Below, in pieces: positions 56,002 through 64,000 of a stretch of 64,000 bases of DNA. The stretch covers positions 593,047 through 657,046 of the forward strand of contig NW_019091404.1 of NCBI RefSeq assembly GCF_001949145.1, read 5' to 3'. The DNA is from Acanthaster planci (Eukaryota; Echinodermata; Asteroidea; Valvatida; Acanthasteridae). The position numbers were made by a program, and so were the translations under genes. Position 1 is the stretch's first letter; each line of letters begins with the position of its first letter. The notes under the pieces are model-generated. The model was not told the DNA's origin. It saw nothing but the letters and a program-made list of their open reading frames with translations, and searched no databases.

Positions 56002-58269
56002 CACCCTGAATGAAGAGACGAAATGGCGCCCTCTTTGTCGGAACGGTTGCCCTCCTGGCTTGTCGAGGCGAGAGACTTCAGTATGTTGTTGATTCCTCGA
56101 AACAAAGGTCGTGGTTGAGTGAGATTGTTGTTATTACATTCTGTGAGGGATGAGACTGTAGCATGTCCTTTTAAGAGAGAATTTTCTTTTCAGGGTACAA
56201 GCATTCAAAATGGAAATCGTTGTTATCATAAACTGAAGATGTAAAGTTGGTATCAGTGCGCGCGTTAGACGTCAAGCCAAAACGGAGCGGGGGGTGACTA
56301 GGAAGTGTTTTAAGTGTGGTTTAATGTTTTTGCCAATGAAGTGCTTTCCTCATAGGTCGGACTGCTCATTCCTGAAAACGCGTTTGTGGGATTTGACTAC
56401 TTTAAATTTTACTGATCTAGCAGTCAGTAATATTTCAGCTGAGTGTTGCTGAAAACCAGTCGATCTTACTAGATCTTTCCAGTTGATATTAATTTGTCGA
56501 AAAGTTAGTCATGTTATGCTAATTTTTGTCCAATCACAGTGGTTTTACTTTTGTATGCCTAAATACATTCTTTATGTTTCTTTTTCAAATTCCTGCGTAA
56601 TTGCTTCTCAGGTCTAATCGAAACTTCGCGTATTTCAAGTAATCCGTCATCATCATTGCAACAACGAGAAAAAATAAAACCAGATACACTTCAAAGACAC
56701 TCGAATGTGAAGTAACCTATCGCTTTATCCTCTCCGTTTTCCCTGACAAAGTTATCATGTCAGTCTCCGACTGTTTTGGTAAACAGGGTGCTCGCGCGGT
56801 TATTGCTGTCAGAGAGTAAAATTTAAGCTGAGAGCGAAGATAGCGCAGTTCGACTGAGCACTAGTCATGGTTTCTGGACATTTTTCTGCACTGAGACAGC
56901 TAAGACAACAAACCGCACCCACTTAAGAACCGCCAACCAAGGAATTTCTTGTAAATTTCTCCCGCGAAGTGTAATTATGTAGAGGACATTGTGAACGTAA
57001 ATAGGGTCTACTTTCTCCTCATGTGCGTACACATACAGAAAAGAGTTGGCTACAAAACAGATTTTAGCGATGTGTCGATCACTGTGTGTGATTAGTCAAT
57101 CTTGTTCAGGGTCTTAGATAAGAAACCCCTCCCTGGAAGTCAGAAGAAATGCATTGAAATTATTATGTGAACTTGATTAATGAAACTGCAAATCAGTACT
57201 CAATAACTTCCAGGTGAAACCAGTCAAGTGCCCAATGAGCCCCGAGCTGAACCAAGAGAGGGCGCGATTTTCCTCGCAACAGAGGCTCCTTTGGTAGGAA
57301 CTGCACTTCGTTGGTTCACAAACGACTATGAAATGCACGCGTTACGGTCCAGTTACTAACATCAAAATGAACAATCCCGACTAAAGTGGCTCTTTTCAAC
57401 CGAAGAGAGGGTGCTTCCGCTCAAGGCGTATAACCTTGAAACTAAAGTCAGCACTATGACCATATTGGTTTTTCAAAGTGTTTCTAATGTTATGATTGTG
57501 CTTACATGGAGTTGACACTAATCGTTTAGACTGTTGTTTTGTGTTCTCACAGTCACGACGCTCTGTCGTGGGAAAAAATCCTTTCTGTTGTCAAACAGAA
57601 ACAGATGCATGATCTGAGTGGGTTTTGATTTTGTTTACATTATTTTACGTGTTTCGAGTTATGCCTTGAAAGCTCTTTGTAAAAAATAAACTGACTCCAA
57701 AACCCAAATGTAAAACCTGAATGACCGAGCTCGAAGACCGAGGTCCAGTTGGTATTTCTTTACACTCAGGGCATTTATTTTTTCCCCGTAAGGCACATGC
57801 GTGAATTCAATTTCCTGTTTAAAAATGTGACTGGCAAAATGTTTGAACGTACCTGTAATTTTTCTCGAAATCGTCGGAGCTCGCTTTATCTAAGTAGTGT
57901 ATCAATTGCGTATGGTAAGGATCCTTTCCTAGACCTGTATCCCCCCCCTCTTTAGGCGCAATGCCCCCTTTAATGACTTGAACCATGGAGAAATGCTTGA
58001 ACTCATGCAGTCACAAACTTGAGCTTTTATAAGTCTACCTCCTCGGCGGATTATGCTAAGTGCGTCACGGCTGACCCCGTCGTCACCACCTTGCGATCTT
58101 CGTTGCAAACTGTCTTGGGAAACGTACGGGGACTCCCCGTAAAAATGTCACTAATGTTGTCATAATATAGAGACAGTGTTTGAGCTCGTGCTGATGAGGG
58201 GTAACATGTTGTACTCATCAAGTGATCTTGTTGTAAACATTGGGATTCCCAGTCGATAATAAAATGCGT

Positions 58270-58277
58270 TATAAAAA
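58270..58277 (+). promoter_or_regulatory. TATA box of R12
   Basis: TATAAAAA 53 bp before the R12 ATG at 58323. Initiation about 30 bp downstream would leave a 5' UTR of only 20-25 nt. That argues for 58323 as the true start and against an upstream exon. Confidence 0.6.
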
Positions 58278-58322
58278 CCGTCTGTGTCTCCTCCCGTTCG
58301 GCTGATTCTATCTTCGAATAAC

Positions 58323-61300
58323 ATGGAGTTGTTCCAGTGCAGATCGTTGGCGATTTCCTTGTGCGCTTTCCCTTTCCTCCTGTTGGGATTGTCTGGTGTT
58401 GAAATCGAGATTGTTGTAGTGAACGGTATAGATGCAGGATACGGTAACGTGGAAGTTGAGAGAGGCGACAATGTCACGATGAGATGCCAGGTCAGTGGTT
58501 TGATGCACGGAGACACCTTCACCTGGCAGTATGACTTGCAAGATTTAACAACGCGTGGTCGGATTGCTGTTACACAAGAACTGTTAAGCACAAGTGATTC
58601 GTCCTGGGATGGTGCTCTCGTCTTGACCGTTTCAAACGTTCGTGATGGAGACAGTGGGACATACGTGTGCTCAGTACGGCGACCAGGTGTGGAAACCCCT
58701 GAAATCACTGCTAAACAAGCATTTCTCACAGTTTATTTCTTTCCAGGAGATGGGAATCCAACGTGCGAGCCAGGTGGACCAGTGACTATTTATTTCGGCG
58801 AAGGAACCACACTGGCTTGCTGGACAGACGAAGGAAATCCTACCGTAGACCTAGTCATCTCTTCTTCAGACCTTGATCCAACCATGATCTGGTCGAAAAC
58901 TGATACTGATGATAACATCACAAAACGTGCATACTGGACTGCTGACGCTTTTCGAGGAGAGTTTGCTTTCAGTTGTGAAATCGCCAGCTCGAGGTATCCG
59001 GGCGAACGAAGAAATTGTACAATCGGTCCCATCCGCGTTGAAGAGAGACCACTGCCGACTACACCCCAAACGTATTTCTCACAATCCGTCTCAGAATCTG
59101 CCACTCCAGCCTTGGAGTCTTCAACCACTTTTCCTTCGTTAAGCCATACCAATGACAGTGTAGCCAACTCATCGGAGGTAAGTCTGACTATAGGTTCTGC
59201 CTCAACCGATAACTCTGTTACATTTACTAGATCTAATAGTCCTGCAGTGACAGTATCAGACCCATCTGCTAAAGACATGTTTACTTTTGGGGGTACACAA
59301 AGTGACGATACCTCAAATGAGCGGAATCTACCGCAAACAACCAGCCGGTCTGACTTGAACACAATTAGAGGAGTGTCCGATGGCGACCCCTTTACCACAT
59401 CGGCAAGTGGTGGCTATTCCAAATCCGAAGGTACGATGACCGTATCTCCTGTCTTCATGTTTAATCTGACTACCCTAATGTCAAACCTCAAGTCCACCTC
59501 AGTTTTGAATACACCCATCACACCTCCCTCCAATACTGAAACTATCCCAGCTGAAACTTTCCTGACTGCACGGCAAACGGTTCATACCACAACAACAATG
59601 TTATCCACTAAATCTTCTCCTATTCAGACACATAGAGCATCCTCGTCACCAACTGAAAAAGTCCCAAATGAACAGAGGACCGCGGAGACTTCGCAAATCG
59701 TGCTCCAGTCTGCGACTGGTGCCATCTGGACTGAAGAGGGGGCTGAGCAGGTCACAGCCACTTTGTCTCCCTCTACATCAGAAGTTGTCCCGACTGAAGC
59801 AAGGATTGTAAAGACTACAATGAGAGTACCCCCGTCAACAACTGAATTTGTTCCTTCCGAACAGGGGACTGTTGGGACTTCCCCAGGCGTAACCCAATTC
59901 AAGACTGAATCTACCCCGACGGGAGAAAGGACGGAGCAGATAACCGCAACTCTGCTTTCCCCTGAGTCAGAATCTGTCCCAATGGATGCACTGAATGTGA
60001 CGACTATATCAGGATCAACCCTGTCCTCGACTGAAATTGTCCCAACCGAACAAAGTACCGTGAAAACCACGCAGATCGAACTCCCTCTTGTGACGGAAAC
60101 TATCCCGATAGAACCAAGAACTGAACAGATCACAACAACTCCGCTTTCCTCCACGACAGAACCTACCCAGACTGAAACACACATTTTACAGACTACGCCA
60201 AGGGCATCCCCATGTACAATTGACGTTGTCCCCACCGAACAGAGGACGGTGAAGATTACTTCAACCGTACTTCCTTCTGGGACTAACACTTTCACGAATG
60301 AAGAGAGGACTGAGCACATCATCGCGACTAAGCCTTCCTCTATGTCAGAATCTTTCCGGGACGAAGCAGTTACTGTAAAGACAACACCAGAATCACTCTT
60401 GTCCACGACTGAAAGTGTCCCAACTGAACTGAGGACTGTCAGAATTTGGCCAGTCGTACCCACTTCTGAAACTGAAACTATACGGATTGAACCGAGGACT
60501 GAGCAGATCACAGCAACTCTAAGTTCCTCTACGTACGAGCCTCCTCCAACTGAAACGATGACTTTAAAGACTACATTAAGACCATCCTCTTCAACCACTG
60601 AAATAATCACAATCAAACAGAGAACCGCAAAGTCTACGCAAATCCTGCTCCCTTCAGTAACTGACGCTCTGTCGACTGAAGACAGGACTGAGCAGATGAC
60701 AGGAACTCTGCTGTCCTCTACATTAGAACTTATCCCGACTAAAAGAACTACTGTAGAGACCCCTTCAAGAGCACGCCAGTCAACAAATCAAATCGTTCCG
60801 ACTGAACAGAGGATAACAGAGACTACGCCAATCGTGCTCCCTTCTGAGACTGAAGGTATCTCGACTGGACTTAGCACTGGTAAGTCGACGTTACCAGTGG
60901 TGCCCACCACCGCTGGTATGACGTCAACTGAAGCGATAACAGTGAAGACCACACAAATCACAGTCCCATCCACAGGTCAAACTTCGACTGAACATGGAGT
61001 TAGTACCTTTGGGAACATGCCAACTGTTCACTTCCACACAACTGAAACTATGATCCCAACTGAATCAAAGACTCCTGTCACCGCACCCAGCACACCTGCC
61101 TCCTCCACATCTCAGTCAGTCCCAACTGAATCGTGGAATGTGAAGAGTTCAGAAAAGGCTATCTTGACCACTGTCCCGACTGAGCGGAGGACAGAGTTAA
61201 CCACGTCGTCTCCTCTCCCAGGCGTTTCCACTAGTGATACCTATGAGCCCACAGAGTTAACCCCCACCAAGCCATCGGAAGAGAGCAAACAACCCTCGCC

Positions 61301-61520
61301 GAACTGGGCTATTGCCTTTGCCGTTACTGTTCCCCCTTCCATTCTTTGTCTGGTCATCGTCGTCATATTGTTCTTCAAGATTAGGCACATGAAAAGGTTT
61401 GAGTGGACCGCGGCGACGGACGCGTTGATGAGCAGGGATCAACAAGAAAGGCAAAGTGAAAGGATGAATGGCACTGTTAATTGTGCTTCGAATGAGTTTA
61501 TTCAGTTAGATAAAGTTTAA
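58323..61520 (+). CDS. R12: two-Ig-domain receptor with giant mucin-like repeat stalk
   Basis: Predicted type I membrane protein of 1065 aa. The frame runs upstream to 58284 but only from GTG; the ATG at 58323 precedes the leader and follows a TATA box. V-like domain: C55, F-T-W-Q-Y-D, G-D-S-G-T-Y-V-C with C116. Second domain: P-T-C-E-P (C148), A-C-W-T-D-E-G, F-S-C-E-I-A-S-S-R-Y-P, N-C-T-I-G-P-I. From about residue 245 to 994 lies a Thr/Ser/Pro/Glu-rich stalk, presumably heavily O-glycosylated. Its core (residues 446-885) is 21 tandem units of 21 aa. The transmembrane helix is about 995-1019, then a tail of about 46 aa ending Q-L-D-K-V without ITIM or ITAM-like motifs. The layout recalls Ig-mucin proteins such as the TIM family, but the four-Cys second domain ties it to R10 and R11; I do not claim orthology. 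An extended adhesive or barrier receptor is plausible. Confidence 0.92.
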   Translation: MELFQCRSLAISLCAFPFLLLGLSGVEIEIVVVNGIDAGYGNVEVERGDNVTMRCQVSGLMHGDTFTWQYDLQDLTTRGRIAVTQELLSTSDSSWDGALVLTVSNVRDGDSGTYVCSVRRPGVETPEITAKQAFLTVYFFPGDGNPTCEPGGPVTIYFGEGTTLACWTDEGNPTVDLVISSSDLDPTMIWSKTDTDDNITKRAYWTADAFRGEFAFSCEIASSRYPGERRNCTIGPIRVEERPLPTTPQTYFSQSVSESATPALESSTTFPSLSHTNDSVANSSEVSLTIGSASTDNSVTFTRSNSPAVTVSDPSAKDMFTFGGTQSDDTSNERNLPQTTSRSDLNTIRGVSDGDPFTTSASGGYSKSEGTMTVSPVFMFNLTTLMSNLKSTSVLNTPITPPSNTETIPAETFLTARQTVHTTTTMLSTKSSPIQTHRASSSPTEKVPNEQRTAETSQIVLQSATGAIWTEEGAEQVTATLSPSTSEVVPTEARIVKTTMRVPPSTTEFVPSEQGTVGTSPGVTQFKTESTPTGERTEQITATLLSPESESVPMDALNVTTISGSTLSSTEIVPTEQSTVKTTQIELPLVTETIPIEPRTEQITTTPLSSTTEPTQTETHILQTTPRASPCTIDVVPTEQRTVKITSTVLPSGTNTFTNEERTEHIIATKPSSMSESFRDEAVTVKTTPESLLSTTESVPTELRTVRIWPVVPTSETETIRIEPRTEQITATLSSSTYEPPPTETMTLKTTLRPSSSTTEIITIKQRTAKSTQILLPSVTDALSTEDRTEQMTGTLLSSTLELIPTKRTTVETPSRARQSTNQIVPTEQRITETTPIVLPSETEGISTGLSTGKSTLPVVPTTAGMTSTEAITVKTTQITVPSTGQTSTEHGVSTFGNMPTVHFHTTETMIPTESKTPVTAPSTPASSTSQSVPTESWNVKSSEKAILTTVPTERRTELTTSSPLPGVSTSDTYEPTELTPTKPSEESKQPSPNWAIAFAVTVPPSILCLVIVVILFFKIRHMKRFEWTAATDALMSRDQQERQSERMNGTVNCASNEFIQLDKV
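59658..60977 (+). repeat. 63-bp coding minisatellite in a 189-bp higher-order array
   Basis: The R12 stalk core is 440 codons: 21 units of 21 codons, the last one codon short. Three unit types alternate A-B-C seven times. A resembles V-P-T-E-Q-R-T-V-K-T-T-Q-I-x-L-P-S; B has E-x-R-T-E-Q-I-T-A-T-L-L-S-S; C has P-T-E-A-x-T-V-K-T-T-P-R and ends S-T-T-E. Units are diverged but contain no length errors over about 1.3 kb, so the register is under constraint. Confidence 0.85.
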
Positions 61521-64000
61521 GCGACTGTAGTTGCTTAAAGGGGAAGGTGATTCCTTCGTGTTGGAACAACTCTGGAAATAAGCTATCAGTTACTGACTTG
61601 AGCTAGGGTGATTCTGGGGAGGGAACTGATATTACACTGCACATAATATTGCTATTTGTGTTTTCCTGCTTGAACTTACATTAATGGCAAATTGTTGAGG
61701 ACAAGATTTTGGTTGTTTTACCTAACTTTCATATATACACCTGTTACCATGATATGCACACACATTGTATGGATTTTAAAAGATTTCAAAATAATGTGGC
61801 ACAGAAAAATAGCAAATATTGTGTGTTTTTGAATGGTTTTAAAATCTGGAGGCGAGGGTACCAGGGCTGTCCTGTTAATACACTGTACATGCCTAATTTA
61901 TTGTGTATAGCCACACTTTGCCTTGTAGTCAGAATATATTTCTCATCGTGCTTTTATCGAGAGTATTTTGTTCAATCATAATTGGTCTTTAAACCTAATC
62001 AAACATTTCACAGCTTCGGCGTTTCTTTAGAGCTCGTCTTCAAGATAATACACAGAAAGATTGTTTTTCTAAAATATGTACGTGATTGCTCAATTCAAGT
62101 TGTTTATTTGAGCTTATACAGTTGTGGTGATCTGTGGATTTTTGAGAAAAAAAATTCAGTCATATTTACACAAATGAAATAGAGATGTTTCTGCTTCAGT
62201 AGCCACGGGAAAAGCAAATCTGACGTTTATTTTTGTAATTGCAACACTATTCATGCAGCTTTAAAATGAAAAACAAGTGAGAAAGCAGATTTACCTGTTA
62301 TTTGTGCTAGCGATGATCGAGGCCCTTCGTACTTACAACTCTTTGTAATATACGTTCGCTGATACATTTCATGAACTGACTTTAAAAACACAAACAAAAG
62401 AACATTTGCATGCTTGGGTTATAGATTTCCATTTTGCTATAACGAAATGAAATTTATAGTCTGACATGTTTTTGTCTATCATGACTAAGGTTAAATAAAT
62501 GAAAAATGAATATTGAATGGATGCTGTTGAGCATGAACTTTTGAAACAAACTTTGTAAAAAATGAAAAATATTATTTTACAAAACAATTACCACAATTGC
62601 AAGTTTGCTTTTGCTCTATTCTACACATTAATTTAAGAAAAGCAAATCCATCAATGTCGTTTGTTTTACATTTTGTTTGACTTGGGTGTCAGAACTGAAG
62701 GTTTTGCATATGATGCCTGTCAAAGTGTAATACAATACATTTTTGTCTTGTCAACCCAAATATTCCCATTTGCCATTTTAAATAACTCTTGTCAAAATGT
62801 ACGTTATTTTGTAAAGAGCGTAACACTGACTTAGCTTGTGAGCTAATTGTGATTGGTGTATTCTGGTCTTGGTAATGTGTCGAGCACCTGTTACCAGCTG
62901 GTGTAGCTCTGTCATGGCAAGGGTACTGTCTCAGAGTTCCTTGGGTCATCCCTTGAACAGGTTGCCATGGCACCGTCTTCACCTAACCTCGTTTCCAGGA
63001 CGCTAAAGGTACAAAAGCAGCCAGTTGACATTATTTTGCGGATTGGTCTGGAAAATTTGTATACTGTTCATCTTCCCATTCAGTGGTGATGTGTTCGGGA
63101 AAACATGCAAGCTTTCAGGTCGTATAAGTGTGTAACTGACATTGTTTTGGCGGAGGCCGTTTGTCCATTATAAAAAAACCCAGTGAGATATGTTAAAAGT
63201 AATGTCAAATCTAACCTTTTAGCATAGTGTATAGATCGAATCTGATGTTGAGCACTTTGCAGCTCAAATGTAAATGGCTTATGGGCAGAAAGCCTATACA
63301 TGGTTCAAAACGCTAGCTTTCCCGTTCTAGTACAATGATCCTTTTGGGTGTGTTAACATGTTGGACTTGTTCGATGAACATTCAGTATGCACAGTGTACT
63401 CAGAGGTCGCGGCATGGTTCCTAGTTGCAGTCAGTAAGAATATATAAAAAATACAGACAATCTGTAATAAGACGGTTGTATCTCCTTGTCATTTGAGGCA
63501 GTTTAAATACGTCCATAACCATTTTTGTTTTGTTTTTTTTGTTTGTTTATGTGGCAGAGTATCTGCCATTTCTGATCTTTTCCCCTAAATACCGCCAGTC
63601 AATGTCTGAGAGCGTGCGAAGTGCCCTTTTGCGTAACCCTCACCTGACCTTGGGGTTGTGTTGCCATGGTATGTTGCTATGATGATGGCATAACAAACTA
63701 CACCTCAAAGTGTCTGAGCTACCACTTTAGTTCTTGTCATGATAATAAAAACAAGATGAATGTTAACCTGCTTTACCCTATCAACCTCAAAGGGAATGTT
63801 ATCGCAGACACGACCATTGAGGCGATGTATTTTTTTTTAATTGCCACCGAATTCCACAAAATTGCCAGCTTCCCAGTTATTCGCTGTTTTGGTTTGCATT
63901 AGAAAGAACAAACTGAGCTCGTATTCATGATGTATCACTCAGAAGGGAATCCTAAAAGGAGATTGACGATATTCGTCTAAAAAGTTGCCAATCCTAGTTC
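61521..64000. other. Right flank after R12
   Basis: R12 3' flank with AATAAA at 62494-62499, then AT-rich DNA. The open frames here (up to about 97 codons, including one of 78 codons at 63666) show no domain, leader or similarity to the receptors. No gene called. Confidence 0.45.
62494..62499 (+). terminator. Candidate polyadenylation signal of R12
   Basis: AATAAA nearly 1 kb beyond the R12 stop. Assigned by position; variant signals closer to the gene were not excluded. Confidence 0.3.

Larger units (their letters stand above)
52930..58322. other. Intergenic region R11-R12
   Basis: About 5.4 kb of AT-rich DNA. It contains one MITE (55775-56001) and the R12 TATA box (58270), both listed, and a T-rich run near 54211. 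Open frames up to 110 codons (for example around 55078) have no recognisable features. No gene called. Confidence 0.45.

Noticed and set aside
58795-58815. F-G-E-G-T-T-L in R12, resembling the J-segment motif of antigen receptors
   Set aside because: It lies at the start of the second domain, not at the end of the V domain. The paralogues have Y-G-D-K-L and S-G-D-V-T-T-L at the same place, so it is a chance match.
59624-60616. Long antisense open frame of 330 codons inside R12
   Set aside because: It is the complement of the Thr/Ser-rich repeat, whose codons avoid stops on the other strand. No leader or domain.
6274-61520. V(D)J-type recombination signals (CACAGTG heptamers, for example near 17434)
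   Set aside because: The heptamers I looked at have no ACAAAAACC-like nonamer at 12 or 23 bp and do not border V-like domains. Genes are complete single frames.
58323-61520. R12 as an orthologue of vertebrate TIM proteins
   Set aside because: TIM proteins have a single Ig domain before the mucin part. R12 has the four-Cys second domain of R10 and R11 and lacks TIM-type tail motifs; resemblance is in layout only.
63666-63902. 78-codon open frame near the right edge
   Set aside because: Starts with ATG but lacks any domain, leader or regulatory context; composition matches the surrounding DNA.

Overview
The window is metazoan nuclear DNA, AT-rich with low gene density. It carries foldback transposons, TATA boxes, AATAAA signals and a tandem cluster of cell-surface immunoglobulin-superfamily (IgSF) receptors. 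No bacterial, viral or RNA-gene content was recognised. Tyrosine-based immune signalling motifs in an IgSF cluster whose members have uninterrupted coding regions suggest an invertebrate, most likely an invertebrate deuterostome such as a lancelet, hemichordate or echinoderm. That placement is inference; no diagnostic housekeeping gene is present.

All recognised genes lie on the + strand, head to tail. Each intact one reads from signal peptide to stop without an intron: signal peptide, distal V-like Ig domain (Cys/Trp/[YF]xC), a membrane-proximal Ig-like domain with four conserved Cys ending in C-x-[IL]-G-P-[LI], one transmembrane helix and a cytoplasmic tail. Left to right: pseudogene R1 (6274-7488); R2 with ITIM/ITSM tail (8383-10173); R3 with a YDEP tail (12280-13353); R4 with an ITAM-like tail (15296-16747) and a tail relic behind it (16968-17173); R5, whose last two motifs are cut off by a frameshift (17860-19407, old reading frame to 19493); R6 (22247-23494); a repeated block with R7 (27576-28751), R8 carrying a stop in its signal peptide (31509-32708), a tail-only fragment (34175-34711) and R9, an R7-like ectodomain on a different tail (37485-38636). 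A second subfamily without tyrosine signalling motifs follows: R10 (42672-43775), R11 (51817-52929) and the giant mucin-stalk member R12 (58323-61520).

The most striking observations are: (1) the single-exon receptor family itself; (2) a C-terminal module Y-M-x-L, nine residues, Y-x-E-L with invariant spacing in several members and relics; (3) two independent cases in which a distal ectodomain of one clade sits on the tail of another; (4) a recent ~4 kb block duplication whose two edges both fall in the codons for the C-x-I-G-P-L-T-V motif, which gives a mechanism for those swaps; and (5) a ~960 bp CGTTTA-rich inserted element with 9-bp target duplications and an empty-site copy within the same cluster.

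Together the genes look like a paired-receptor array: shared or related ectodomains joined to inhibitory-like, activating-like or motif-free tails, changing by tandem duplication, pseudogenisation and exchange. Ligands and expression cannot be inferred from the sequence. The stretches between genes hold UTRs, old repeats and several foldback elements, listed separately.
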